Below the pieces are notes generated by a model. The model was not told the DNA's origin. It saw only the letters and a list, made by a program, of their open reading frames with translations, and did not search any database. Shown piece after piece: positions 23,166 to 37,300 of a DNA stretch of 64,000 bases; the stretch's first letter is position 1; the number at the start of each line of letters is the position of its first letter. This DNA is from Distichodus sexfasciatus (Eukaryota; Chordata; Actinopteri; Characiformes; Distichodontidae): positions 248,001 to 312,000 of the forward strand of contig JAVGVS010000235.1 in NCBI GenBank assembly GCA_032718565.1, read 5' to 3'. Both the position numbers and the translations under genes were made by a program.

Positions 23166-24720
23166 GGAGAAAGAAGACTGATCAATGTTTTCCTGAATTC
23201 AAACATACAGATCTAAAACTGCAAATTCCCATTGACAGTGAGGGCTGTTGTGTATAGCAACATTAAAAACAAGATGTAGGATAAAGGCTCCTTCATCAAC
23301 TAACAGTTTCAATCTAACAAAGCCTGTGAAAGTTCAAATGGGTCCAAACATGACGCTCTTCATACTTAAATTTTTCAATATCTTGGTTAAATTCAGGAAT
23401 TCCTAACAGAAAAACAATAAAGTACCCATTTCTTTTCCTAAAAGAACCCCATTTTATTGCTTGTATGCACCGATCTTAAGACGATATGGAATCTAGGTTC
23501 AGAATCTCTTTCCTTTCTTGATCCCGGGCATGTAATCAGAACAAGAGCCTCTTTCAAGTGCGCGTAAATCGTGTGATGGACCATTAATCATTCATGTCAA
23601 TGTAGGAAAGAGCATAAGGGAATTCCTCAGGCCATGAACAGTCAACAGAGTACTACGATTTGCCTCATAGCTTCTTGTCCATAGAAAAGGTCTTTGCAGT
23701 TGAGAAAAATAATCTCGCTAACTTCATGAACGAGACGCTGAGTTCCTCCGATTATGAGTCCAGGTGACTAAACTGAACTGAGAACAAAGTAAATGTTACT
23801 CAGTCCTCAGGGTTTCTAAACGGCTTTGGCCACTAAATATTTCAGATTGCCAACATGCTCACAATTGCACAATGTAGGTAATTTCCCACACCAAATATAT
23901 AATTTACTAATCCAAGCATAAGACGGCGTTGATGTTGGATGCAGATGTAGAAGACCGAGGAACAACATCCTCCTCCAAGCAAACACAATGAGCTCTTTCT
24001 TACCAATTATGTCAGTTCTAGGTCATTTTGGCACTGCAGAACATTTTGTTTATGGCGTGCTTTTATTTTAACGAGAGGTCATTGGGTCACATGACACTAC
24101 TCTTGCCTCCTGGCAGTCATTAAAAGTAGTGTTAATGGCCTTTTAAGCAATTTATAGCCTTTCTTTCACTGACATGACACTGATTCGAATAGAGTAACAC
24201 TAATTGGCAATGGAAACGGCCAGGCCATGACCCAAATTCACCTGGGTTTTTTAGTAATGAGGTTCGCTGTCTTGATTTGTATCTACTTATGTGCCATTAG
24301 GGCATCTAGGATCTTAACTGGGTTTAGGAAAAAATACTACTACTGACCTGCAAAAGAAGAAACGTACAGATTTAAATGATGGGCTGATGTAAGGAATTAT
24401 AGTTTTAGAAACTGACACTTCCATTTTGGGATTCATCCCAAACACACACACACAACCTGTTCACTCACCCGATTATTGACAGGGGTGTGTGTGTGGGGCA
24501 AGCTGTGAAGACACTTAGGGACCGTCTTTAAATCGCTTTCATTATTTTATGTTTTTAACTCAAAGCGAGTTTTAAAAACCCTTGTTGGATGTACTAGGCA
24601 CTATTATGGTGAGAGTAACATTTATTGATGACAAGTGATGGTTTTCCTATTTTAAAGGATCATGTGAAACTTAAAATTGGATAAACCGCCCAGTTCATGT
24701 GTTTTCCAGTTAAAACTGGA
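23166..24720. other. Intergenic; one high-complexity block near 24000-24290
   Basis: No exon recognised. The 24000-24290 block is repeat-free and contains GTCATTAAAAGTAGTG and ACTAATTGGCAATGG, so it might be a conserved regulatory element. A short CA/GT patch is at 24440-24500. Confidence 0.35.
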
Positions 24721-25330
24721 GGCATTTTTTTTTCTTATGAGGAACTGTCCTCACATACAAAAATGTATCAGAAAGCCTTAATGACAGAAGACTGGGACAA
24801 ATCTTAGGTTTCCCAAACTTTTGGGGGACAGTCAGGTCCTCATATGGCCAGAAATACCTGTCAAATCCCAGGTGTTTTGTGAGGACCCAACTGAGAGGAC
24901 AAACCCAAAATTCTGACGTGCTTCCTTTTTAAGGGTCCTCACAAAAAAAATGTGATGGACCAATAATCGAAGAGTGGAACCAGATTCCCCCATAGTCACG
25001 TTTAGGTTTCTTTGTGAGGTCATTCTACTGACTCCCCTAATGACTAAACCCCAACCTTAAACTCAGTAACCTATAGTAAATCTTTTCACTTTTATTTATT
25101 TTTTTTTTTTAATAAAAGCTGCATCTTTCTTTTCAAAAACGTTTTAATTATAAGGACTCGACCTTTCAAAGCCACAGAAGTCCTCACAAATTTGAACTGG
25201 TCCTCATGTTCGAAAAATACTGTCCTCACAAAGACAGAATAGTGCAACAAATTTCGCCATTTTCTGACTTCCTGGGGACGTTTGTTGTATGTGAGGACCT
25301 GACTGAAAACGCAAGAGGAGAAAGGCAAAA
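24720..25330. repeat. 'GAGGAC' repeat, copy 2 (long)
   Basis: Contains GTGAGGACCCAACTG, AGGGTCCTCACAAAA, AAGTCCTCACAAATTTG and GTGAGGACCTGACTG, arranged as partly inverted copies of the 8040-8370 family. It lies just upstream of the acap3 promoter. Confidence 0.55.
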
Positions 25331-25429
25331 AAAAGATTGGAATTTTATTTTTTATTCTTTGTTCACATCCCCATTAGCTTCCACAAAGTAGTTGTAGTCT
25401 CCCTGAGGTCCACCATAAAAATACACTGA

Positions 25430-25467
<38 letters not shown>

Positions 25468-25478
25468 CAAACACATAA

Positions 25479-25510
<32 letters not shown>

Positions 25511-25512
25511 TC
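25430..25512. repeat. Poly(A), (CT)n and (CA)n tract
   Basis: An A30-type run at 25433-25461, then CT and CA runs to about 25512, immediately upstream of the CpG-rich acap3 promoter region. Confidence 0.9.
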
Positions 25513-25711
25513 GCCGCTCCGTCAAGGGAACGACATTTTGTCGACGCTCCCTAACACTGGCCGGGCGCGAGGCTCCAGACCTTCTCCGCGTCACTCCTCC
25601 TTCGCGGTCGTGCGCGTGCAGTCGCTCTCGGGCTCGCTCCGTCACATTCCCGTTAACATCGAGTGCGATGCAAATTTCGCTGTAAACCGGAGGACTTAAA
25701 AATTCGCCACG
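25510..25711 (+). promoter_or_regulatory. acap3 CpG-rich promoter and 5' UTR
   Basis: The densest CpG stretch in the window (GGCCGGGCGCGAGG, CTTCGCGGTCGTGCGCGTGC, CTCGGGCTCGCTCC), ending at the acap3 ATG. No TATA box, as is usual for broad CpG promoters of housekeeping-type genes. The transcription start is not determinable by eye. Confidence 0.65.
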
Positions 25712-25758
25712 ATGACGGTGGATTTTGAAGACTGCATCAAGGATTCTCCCCAGTTTCG
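25712..25758 (+). CDS. acap3: acap3 exon 1 (start codon)
   Basis: ATG in GCCACGATGACGG context; MTVDFEDCIKDSPQF plus the first two bases of an arginine codon. Donor CG|GTAGGT. This is the family N-terminus, so the start is secure. Confidence 0.93.
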
Positions 25759-26343
25759 GTAGGTCGCCTTTTTTTTTGTTACTATTTGGCGCGTTGACCC
25801 CGTTAGGACATCAAAGTAGCGCGGGCGAATCGGTAACTATTCACGGAATAAAAGAGAACCAAGTGATCGCTGTTAGGAAATTAAAAAAAAAACAAAATCC
25901 CATTTTGGGGGCTTTTCGCGTTACGTTTGATCCTGTTATAATCTTCTGCATGTCAACATTCCACCTACAAATCCCAGAATCTGGAATCAATCGAAATTCG
26001 TCACGATTTACGTTATTAGGATTAAATGATAAAATAATGCACACGTTCATAACGACATTTGATTTTCTCGTTGTTACAATGTTATATTTAGTCTCGACTT
26101 CATAATTCCATATTAGTCTCGTGTGGAACGAATGAATGAAGCGACCTGCTATGATGAGTCTGTTCAGACCGTTACAGCAACCTGTGGTTCCTTAAAGCAA
26201 CGGAAATTATGGATATCTTCCCCTTTTTCTTTATATTAATGTATAATATAATATAATATAATATAATATAATATAATATAATATAATATAATATAATATA
26301 ATATAATATAATCACATATCATACAAATATATATTAAACTTAA

Positions 26344-26390
<47 letters not shown>

Positions 26391-29300
26391 TTATCTATCA
26401 GTTTATCTGTCTGTCTGTCTATATGGTTCCACTATTTCAAAATGTTTTATCATTTTTTCAGCTATAAAGCATTTCCGCGAACAAGCTAAACGAACAAGCT
26501 AAAAATACAACCAGAACAGCAGGAAGGAGCTGAGTCCATTAGAGCTCTACTGGAAACGGTCACTTTGGGGCCATTAAGCCAGTGGAGCACCTTTATAGGT
26601 CATAATATTTGGGATTGGGACAGTATGATATTGGAAAATATTGACATTGCAATATTTTTACTGTGATATGAAAATTGCCTTCTTTGAAAAAAACAAATGA
26701 CACGAATATCTCTATTTTAAAAGACTTATTCTGAAATGATTGAGGTGCTTTTGTAGGTTAGAGCGTCTGCATAGAAAACCAAATGACTTTCAAGTATGAA
26801 GCATCCTTTCTAGAACTTTATCCGCAAACCATTAAATCAGAGTAACTGATGTTCTGTCAGGCTTCTCTCGTAGATTAGGCATGGAAAATGTTTGGAAAAG
26901 TTTTCCTTTTGTATCAAGCGTCAAAAAGTTGTACCATGACGTGTCGTTCTTGACATTGTATGTCCTGCCATGTGAATGTGAATGACGAAGGCGATGCTAA
27001 AATGTATATATTGTGCAGCCCTAATTGGAGCTAAGATGCCAGACTGTTGATTAGTTCAGACAACTTTAGTCAATATATCAAAGATTTATTTGACGTCTAA
27101 TGATAAGACATAAGACACTAATAGAAGACACAATTTCCCAGTTGAAGCATTCATTGTGCACATTAAAAGATGAGAGAAAAAATTTTCGTGAATTGAACCT
27201 ACATGATGATGAGAAGGAGCAAAATATAGATTCTGAGCAAAAAAAGGGGTTTTCTTCTATTGACTCATTCATCAACAGCAAACACATGAGGATGAGTAGT
27301 GTTTCATCCGTCATTGATATTTTGGTGACTGTTCTTCATTCAAACGAAACCAGATGCATCCTTCCACTTCCACCGCCACCCGCCTCGCGCTCGGAATATG
27401 ACCATGCAAATACCCCCTTGTGTAAACGGAACGGAAGGTTTGGCCGGAGCGGCATGTGGAGTTTAGTCTACGGGAATCTCATTCACAAGGTTTGGATTCT
27501 TGGACTACAGCTTCGAAGGGGAAGGCAGGAGAGATGTGAAAACGTGGCTGCAGGATGGAGCTGGATCGGATGTATTTTTTATGGTTGAAGGAGCACCCGG
27601 GGAGCATTATGGCACAGGGACGGTACCTTGCTCACGAGTACCTCAGTGGTACCTTTACCGGTCCAGAGCTGTTACGATACCAACTGCCCCAGTTGGTAAC
27701 TGTCCCTACAGATATCTTAAAAACAAAAAAAGTGACGTTATACCTTGATAAACGATACCTTATTCCACCCAAGGCTCTTTTTCAACAAGGAAATTTTTTA
27801 CAACTCACAAAAAAGCTCTCGGTCCCTATGGAGGGAGTGAGGAAGTTGAAGCAGAAGTGGAGGATTGTGGGACGGGACGATGGGAGTCCCATGCGCTGCG
27901 AGCGTTGTGCTGCGGAGGTTAAATAAATAAGTAAGGAATTCCTTTACACCCACATCCCCGGCTCCCATTACTCCCTACTCGCTCTGGTGTGTGTGTGTGT
28001 GTAGAGTCTCCGCTCCAAATCAAAAACTTCCAGACGCTCTAGCAGCACCTTAATGACTGCCATCTGGCCAAGTTCTTTCTTCTATGGTCGGGCGATACGA
28101 CCTCAAAACAATATTATGATTATTTGAACATTTTACCTCGAATACGATTAGTGATAATCGTTTATAATAATTGTCAGGGGCAAGATTACAAGAGTTGGAG
28201 GATGAATTTCGCTTTGATTCATTTCCCAGCGCTGCTGTTTTGGTTTGGGTTTTAATTGGGCTGGACAATCTGGGCAATTTTTATATCGCGATGTTGATAA
28301 ATGTATCGGCCGATGTTGATCATTTTAATCCTTATCATCACAACCAAAATCTTACTGATACTGGCAGATGGCAGATGGTGGCGTAATGGTTAGGGTGTTT
28401 GCCCTGTGATCAGAAGGTCGCCAGTTCTAATCCCAGACCGGTAAAGTTACCACTGACATACTCATGAGCAAGGTACTGTTGCGGATGGGTCAAATACAGA
28501 GGTCACATTTCGTTGTGGTGCACTGTGTGCTGTGCTGTGATGTGTTCACAATGACAAATAATCACTCACTTTACTATTATTTACAGTATTTTGTATGTAC
28601 AGTATTTCACTGTAAATATCAAATACAGTAACCATACACAGTCGCATCTGAAAAGCAGTAAAAACCGGCAAAACTCTGCACAGGTTTTCCCGTGGCCACG
28701 TCCAAGCTATTTTGCACCGACGTGATGATGAGTTAAAACCCGGTCTATATTTGCAAAGGCAGCCTTTTCTGGAAGCCTGTTTGTGGTCAGAACGGAAACC
28801 ACTCGCCACTCTGCAGCTGCAAAGTCCATCGAGCTAAAAGGGACAGAGCTGCCGAATTCTGCTTCTGACTGTGATAAACACCTTGTTGTGACTAAAATAT
28901 TGTGGTGTTAAATTTTTTTTAAAAAGCCAGACCTGGTGGTGGCAAGCATTGGTGTAACGTTACACCGATTCAGTGATCAATGATAAATCAATCTGATTGA
29001 TCATCGATCAGATTTATTATTTTCTACTGGTTTCATGTTACAAGTTTTACAGTACAATGTTACTTTGATGTAACAGACAACAATTCAACATCTGACGATA
29101 TCATAAAGTCTCCTACGATACGATTTTGATTTGATTCAGTTTAGGAGCCAGAGATCGTTATGAGACTATGAAATGCTGATTTAACACAATCACTTCCATT
29201 CATATAAAATCACAAAAAGCAACAAAAGTAACATTCGATTTTATTCCTGAGTTACGGTAGTCTGTTTTATTGCGTTAAATAAAAGTTGTGACGAAACCAG

Positions 29301-32300
29301 CTGACGTTTCTGATATTTTCATTTTAGATCGAAGCTATGAGCTTGTTGATCATTGAATCGATGCGTCAATATGGATCAAAGTATCTTTACACCCTTAATA
29401 CCCAGCAAATGCAATAGAAACAATCAGAAATTATACAAAGAAGGGTAAAGCGACTCACTGATAGAAAAATCACTGTTAGGTGCAACTCAACCTAAAAATA
29501 TCTGTCAAAAATAATTGTTCCAGCACTGCGTTCATCTCCAAATTTTTTGGGATGTTTCTTGAGACCTTTTTCGTAGCTTTCAGCTGTCAGTTGTGGGAAT
29601 CTCTCAAATCCAGCGAGCCCTTTCTTGAACAGAAAGGGTATTTTGTGGCTTCTGCTGTCATACTAAGCTTAGTGTCACCTCGGGGGGCATCGGGGGTTCT
29701 CAGAGCCTTGCTGGAATCCGAAAAAAACACTCTACTTCTGAAGCAGCTGCTGGACGTTTGAGCTGGTCGCCGATGTACAACTGCGTAAGCCTGTCACTGA
29801 AGACACAGGGGAATACGAAGGAAAGTGTTCTGATGATAAAAATAACATCCTCAACCAATACAGTGCAAACAGGCCAATCCGATCTCTGGACCTGTACAGT
29901 CACATCCACAGCATCCTCCAGCTGTTCCGCCTGTGAGAGTGTTGAGTCACCATACCCCGCTGTGCTACTCTGTTCACACTGACCTCCTTCTGTTTGGAAC
30001 CGTGTCATTGGAGCCTTTGAGCTTTCACACTTGGTCCTCAGGAGAGCAGTAACGGTAACATCAGTCTCATCAAAACCCATCTCATCTGGGTCTCTGAAGT
30101 CCCCTGACGAGACGTTAACACATCTTGATCTCAACCAGGACTTTAACTCCATGTAGAACTGAAGGCAGACAAGACTAGACCTTTTTAAACCTTTTTCTTC
30201 TGTTTTACTGGCTTGCAGTGTTTTTATTATACAGATACATTCTACAGATTGGTACTGTAAAGAAAAACAGAGTTCAATAAAGCCAGATGGAAACCGATTA
30301 AAATGATTTGTTATCCAACAATGCATTTTTCTATATGTGTTTGTTCTTATTGATACTGTAACATTATAGAATGGCATAAAAATATATTCTGATCAACTGA
30401 AAATGAAGAAATAGGTTTTGGCTAATTCTGAGCCAATTTAGCCTCTAAAATCACCTGCTATTTTGGCCTGTCTGGGAGCGAACTGCATTTCCCACGATCC
30501 CCCACACACGACTCTGGACTGTGTCACAGAAATGTGATGGACACACTTCCAGAATAAACACTCTATAAAATATAAGCTAATCGTGTTCTGTGAGTCGTGA
30601 TCGGAAGGTCGTTGGAACGGTAAAGGTACCACTGAGGTACTCATGGACAAGCGTCCCCAAGCACTGATCCCCGGATGCTGACAAAAAGCTGCCCACTGCT
30701 CTCACGGATGGGTCAAATGCAGGGGTCACGTTTCGTTGTGGTGCACTGTGTGTAAATTTAATTCACTTTACCCTACTGTCTTAACCTGGAAATTGAGAGT
30801 GTGGTAACAAATCCAGCGAAGTTAACGTAATTCGGTGAAGGAAGATGCCGCGGTGCGTCTCGCGGTACGACTGCAGGAGGTGACGACAAACGGCGGGGAT
30901 TAAAGTCAGCAGTTTGGACGCTTCCTCTAATCGGGGATTAGCCCACATTTGTGCCGCAGCATCAAGGTGTCGAGCTTGACCTCTGCCACTTAAGCTAGTC
31001 CCTCTAACAAGTGTAACGAAACAAGAAGTAAAATTCTTGTATGAAACAGTAAATCTGGATTGGCTCATGCCTAAATTTCTCTTTCTGCCGAATTTCAACA
31101 GATTCATGAATTTAAAAAAAGTTCTTCCTCCTTACACTATCTGTACCTCTTATCTTGAGGAAAATCTCATCTACTTGATGGAATGAGAACAAAATTAATC
31201 TTGATCAAGCCCAAATTACTCCCCAATCCCAAATGAATGAGAACAAAATGTAAACATTAAATCACAAATTCTAAACAAAAAAACTTGCTTACTAAACTTT
31301 GAGATGATATTGGATTGATGCCCAATATCGGAGTATCGGAGCATCCCTAAATTTCTCCTCGATCCAAGTTGGACCTTTCATCTTGAGGAAGGCTAGGAGT
31401 CTCATCTTCACCGGAGTAGGATTTTGAATCTGTCCGGGCTTCCAGCCAGCCGGTCGAATAAACCAAAATCCTGATGACTCGGGTTAGTGTGACGGTTTGA
31501 ATGGACCAGGATTCCATGGAGACGAATCAGCTCCAGAGAGATGGAGGGAGAAGCCAAGAAGATTGGAAGAGAGAGAGGGAGAGCTGCATGGCTTGGGATC
31601 TGAGAAACTCTTCGAATCCTCTTTCTCTTTGATATGGAGCTCAGCACGTTTCTGAAAAGGCCAGTTTTCTTGCTTTTTAGCCCAGGCAGGAATGGACGAT
31701 CTGTTGAGCGCTGCTTGTTGATCGTTGGTCTCAAATATGTAGAAACTTTGAGTGTTTTTAATAAAATCACAAGTAAGATTTTGAACATTTTGCAAGGAGA
31801 CCTAAAACGTTTAGAGCGTGAAAGTACTTTAGATCACGTACCGCAGCAGCAGCAGCGCTGTACACTTGCTGCTGAAGAGAAAAGACGCAGATTTCAGTCT
31901 CAACATTTTCTCATACAATTATTTAAAATTTTAGTATACAACTTGGATTAAATAATGAGTACTTAGCAGCTATAAGGACAAAACAATATCAAAATTTCTC
32001 CTACGAATGGTAATTTACGTTGGGTTTGTCTTGCTGCTGATCCATTCTCCAGAATAGTGTCTAGAATAGTGCCAACCATTCAGATCAAAGTCGTGATTTT
32101 GGACCTGCTGCTGTACACTTTGATGTTTAAATTTGACTTTGATCTCTGAATTTAAATTTGCTCTTTGAATTTGTCTTTGATCTTTGAAATTGACTTCAGT
32201 TTTTAAATTGAAACAAACCTTTTGTTTGACTTTGATTTTTATATTTGTATTCATATTGCTTGTCTTTGTGCGTGTGTGTGTTTGTGCTTTACTGCTCTCA

Positions 32301-33535
32301 TTATTTTAAGTAGGTTTCTTTATGCGGGGAACATCAATATTATAGACAACAATGTTGAATGAAGAATTGTAATCAGTATAACAAGGAACGTAGTGAGTCA
32401 TTACAATGTAATTAGTAATGATTAGTTTAATTAGATTAGGAAGGAAATTGTAGATTTTTTTGTAGATTAATTGACTACTTGACAATGTAGCCAATAGATT
32501 AATCAGTAGAAAAACAGTCCCTGTTCTACTCTCTCTCCGTCCTCCTCTTGCTCCTTCTCTCGATCTCTGACACCTCTTCTGTATCTCAGTCTCTCTTTCT
32601 CTGCTCTTTCACTCCCTCCCTCTCCTTCTCCCTCATTCACTCAATACTCACTGTCTCTATCTCTCCCTCCTCTTTATATCAGTCTCTCATCCTTTCTCTC
32701 TTTCCCACATCTCTCTCTCTCTCTTTCTCTCGCTCTGTTGCTCTGTTGTCTTCTCAATCCTTTCTTTGCCCCACAGCCTCTCTCTCTCTTTCTCTTTCTC
32801 TCTCTCTTTCTGTCTCAGACTTTTTCTGCCTCCATCTATCTCCCCTTGTCTTTATCGTTCTCTCTCTCTCTCTCGCTCTCTCTCTCTCTCCCTCTCTCTC
32901 TCTGTCTCTCTCTCTCTGTCTGTCTTGTTTTTAAAATTCTACTTAACCCTTTCAAACCTAAAGTGACACCATACCTGAAAAGGTTCGTGGAAACACCCAT
33001 AAAGATTCCCCGTAATGTGTGTGTGTGTGTGTGTGTGTGGAGTGTGTAACTGACCCACTTCATGGACTGACCTACAGTTAAAGACTCAGTTAAAGGTGCT
33101 TTGAGTTCCACCTTTTAGTTATAACTAAAGATCAAAGGCAAATTCAAAGATCAAAGTCAAATTTCAAGATTAATGTAAAATTTAAAGAACCAAGTCAAAT
33201 TCGAAGATCAGAGTCCAATTAAATAATCAAAGTCAGATTCAAAGATCAAAGACATATGTAAAGATTAAAGTCAAATTCAAACATTAAAGTTACATTCAAA
33301 GATCAAAGTCAAATTCAAAGATCAAGGTGAAAGTCAAATTAAAACATCAAAGACATATTCAAAGATCAAAGTCAAAATAAAAAATCACAGTTTAATTCAA
33401 GCATCAAAGTGGACAGCAGCAGCTCCGAAATCAAGACTTTAATCTGAACAGTTGGCTGTTATTATTAAACAAAACAAGCCGGTGTCTTTTTAGGAATCTG
33501 CTTTTTTTTCTTTCAAAAGAATCACAGCAAAAAGA

Positions 33536-33583
<48 letters not shown>

Positions 33584-33988
33584 TGCCAAAAAAGGATTGA
33601 TAGTGACTCATCGAACATGGCTCAGAGGAAGTCAGCTCTTGGAGTTGTATAAACCGGCCGTTGGGTTGGCTTTTACTTAATAAAGCGTACACTCACACAC
33701 ACACACACACGTACACACACACACACTCACACACACTGTTTGCTGGCTCCTCTCCCAGTAGTCTTTTGTTAGGTCGGGGTGTTGTTGTGTAGAGGTAAAT
33801 TAGCAGGCTGATCAGAATGCAGCAGGCGGCGCCGGGCCCTTTGTGGGGCCGTGTGTGTGTGTGTGTGTGTGTAAGGAGTGGCTATTCAGTGGTGGCGAGA
33901 CAGGAAGGAGAGCCAGGCTTCACGCGGTGCTCCCACGACAACAGAAGGAGATGAATGACATCATCCATTCTTACTTAGGACTTGGACG

Positions 33989-34031
<43 letters not shown>

Positions 34032-34222
34032 TACTCTCTCTCTCTCTTTGTTTCCCTCTTCACTCTTCTCACTCTCTCTCTGTCTATCTTTCTCTTTCTC
34101 TCTGGTTATTCCCCTCTCTTCTGCCCCATCCCCCCATCCTGCTCTCTATCCCCCTCTCTCCCCACTTTTCTCTGTTGTTGTCTCAGCCCCCTTCTCCTTT
34201 CTCCCTCACTTTGTTTCTCTAT

Positions 34223-34260
<38 letters not shown>

Positions 34261-34353
34261 GTTTTTTGCTCTCTTCTCTGTCACTCTCTCCATTCTCTGT
34301 CTGTCTTTCCCTTTCACTCTCTCCATCCCACCGTTCCCCTTCTCCTCCCCTCT

Positions 34354-34393
<40 letters not shown>

Positions 34394-37300
34394 AGTCTCT
34401 ACCTCTCCCCTTCCTCTTTGTCTTTCTTTTGTCACTCTTCCTCTTTCTCTCACTATCTCTTCCACTGTTATCCACCTCTCTCTCTCTCTTTCTTTCTCTC
34501 TTAATTTATTTCTGTCATCTTTCTTTCTCCCCTCCCTCTCTCCATCATCCCATTTCCTAATTTCTTTCTCTGCTCTTTCTCTACTCTTTCTCTTAATCTC
34601 TCTTTTCTTTATCTCTCTCTTGTCACTCTCCCACCTCCATCTCTCTCTCTCCCCTTTCGATGCTGTCTTTTCTCTTCTATTTTTCTAGTTCGGAATTTTT
34701 AAAAATCCCAACAATTTTTTGAGATCCCGAAAACTTTCCCCCACCTCCGCTGAACCCTCTCGCCCGGTTCTGTTTTTAAGACCTTTGCTGACTCACATGT
34801 GCAGTTCGCTCAGGCCATCTGGTTCTGATTTGGGCTCGGCCCGTTTCCCGGTCCGCTCTGGTGGAGCGCAGACGGGAAATGCGTAAGGCTGATGGCAGCC
34901 CACTCAAATATTAACAGGGACCCCATGCCCGGGAGGGAGGGAGGGATGGGAGGGGTGGAGGCAGAGTGTGTGTGTGGGTGTGTGTGTTTGACCTCAGAAT
35001 TCTGGATTTCTCTCAGGAGTGAGTCAACCCTGGGCCTTTTTAACTGGCATTAATGATATTGTTTGTTTAGTATTTAGATTTATTTTTAGCAGGGATGTAA
35101 CAGTTTAGTTGGGGTGTAACCGAAAACGAAAACCATGACACAAATATCCACAGTTTCGGGTTGCTGTTCGGGAAGAAAGAACCACACCTTACACTTTCCC
35201 TGAATAATGTCACAGCCTACCGCTTAGTCTGACTGGTGGACCCTTGGACAGAACTAGTTGAAAACCCCTGTTGTATAGTATATTATTACTAATAAATATA
35301 TTTGATGTTATTTCTGATAAGTATATTATTATACCAAGTTATTACCCTTTTTATATGAATATAGTATATTATTAATAATAATGATATTAATAATAATGAT
35401 ATACATCTATATTTATTCAGGTAATTATCAGCAAGCGAAGGACCAGAAACGGGGATTCAGATGGGGGGGGGGTCAAATTTAAAATTGATTTCCTTCTTGT
35501 GGCCAAACATGCCATTGCGGGGACATTCATGACAATCTTGACAATCATGATAATCATGACGTATTGCAGAAGACAGTTAACTTATTTAAATCCTTAAATA
35601 AGAAGAAACATAGGTACAAAAAATCAGGGCGAACAAGCCAAAGATGCAAAGAGAGAGAGAGGTAAAACAGCGGCTACTAGTGGCCGTGTGTGGAATCAGA
35701 GGCCGGACCATGACATTTCCTCCTGCTCCTCAGCTGACCCGAGGTGAACATGGCGGTCCCGGGGGGCGGTGAGGTTTGTGGTGAGGCTTGCTGAGGCGTG
35801 AGAGTGAGTTTCTCCGGCCTGATGGCTGCCTGTTTGCACACTTTTGGCCCACTCTTCCACCTCCTCCTCCTCCTTGGGGACCTGTCATGGTCCATCGCTT
35901 CCTCCCTTCTCCTTCATCACCATCACTGTTCATTAACTAAACCACTTTCCCAAACACATCTGCAAATGGTAATATTAGAAGGGCGGAAGGGGTGATATTG
36001 AGATTATATAATTTTGACAATATTGGCTTGTTTGGTGAAAATTAACAGAATTTAGAACTTTTTAAAAGTCAATATTCAAAATTGAATAAAGATGTCTTTA
36101 TTAGACTTTAATATTAAGATTTAGTCCAAATTTGATATTCAATGTTTAAGATTTTGTACTATTAAGATTTTGTCAAGATGAAATATGCAAGAATGAATCA
36201 GGATATCGTTGTATTCTTATACCCTTAGTTTATATATGTGTGGGTTTGTGTGTACAAGGATTACGCAAGGTGTAAAAACCTATGATACAGTCCATAATAG
36301 TGAACTGTACGTCATATTTCCTGTCCAGCCCTAGTCTCTCTGACTCACTTTCTGCCCTCCCAGTGGGATTTTACTAAGAGGATGTCAGACGCTTTATCGA
36401 CATCCTGGCGTAGATGTGCAGGATGACGTAAAGCGAGCGAGAGTGAAAACCTTCCCCAGGAAACACCTGGGAATCGGGAGAGAAGTGATGGATACGATCT
36501 TTGGCCCCTTGCTCGTATTGTTTGTTGATTTTAAGTCAGGCCATTGTTGCAAATCATTCTTCGAAGTCTAACAGGAAACATGTTGTACATCACAGTTTTC
36601 TGAGAATGCGTCCTTAATTGCAACAAGGATGCAAAAAACAAAACGTAACGTATGCAGAAATTGGAATTCTGGAATTTCTTTGTTGGTAGCTGATGTTGCT
36701 TGTTTACCACTTTGTTTACCGTTTCTACCAAGACGTATTCCAGAATGAGTTTTTAATATTATTGAACTACCATTTCTGCTCGAAGATACAAAATTGAGGG
36801 TCTTGGAGAGCAAGAGGGAGCCGGACCCCCTGACAATGAAGCACTGTGTACAAATTTTCTCACAGACTGTGCTTGAGAGTGTGTCTGGATGTGTGTTTCT
36901 GAAAGAGAGAGAGGGAGGCAGACTGTGTTCCCTCAGCCTCTTTCTTGTATCTCCGCTGACATTTTTGCCTGCTTCGGTCATGATGGACCACCCAGCGCTA
37001 ACACGAGTCTGCAAAGGCTGGCTGGGGTGTTTTGCGTGCCGCAATTTCTCCGTTTGCTCACTCGCTCCTCTCCTCTGTGATTTATTAAGGGTGTAATGGT
37101 ACCTCATGTTGTATCGTTTGAGAACTTAACATTCCTTTGTTTAAAGCTTTTCGTGTATGGCATCAGATTGAGTCCATCCACAGGGTTGGAGTTAGTGGCT
37201 CATATTTCAAGTCTGGAGCAAATAAATCTAGCCAATAAAAATAAATCTAGTCTTTCTTCCTACATAAAGCTATTAAGTATCTGTTAATAAAAGGAGAATT

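Noticed and set aside
27100..27926. Overlapping + strand frames of 162, 82 and 123 codons
   Set aside because: They run across an inverted SINE (27598-27693) and AT-rich transposon debris; no domain visible.
33843..34690. 281-codon Ser/Leu-rich frame and its Arg/Glu-rich antisense
   Set aside because: Direct product of the CT array; same for 57479-58575 and 32548-33111.
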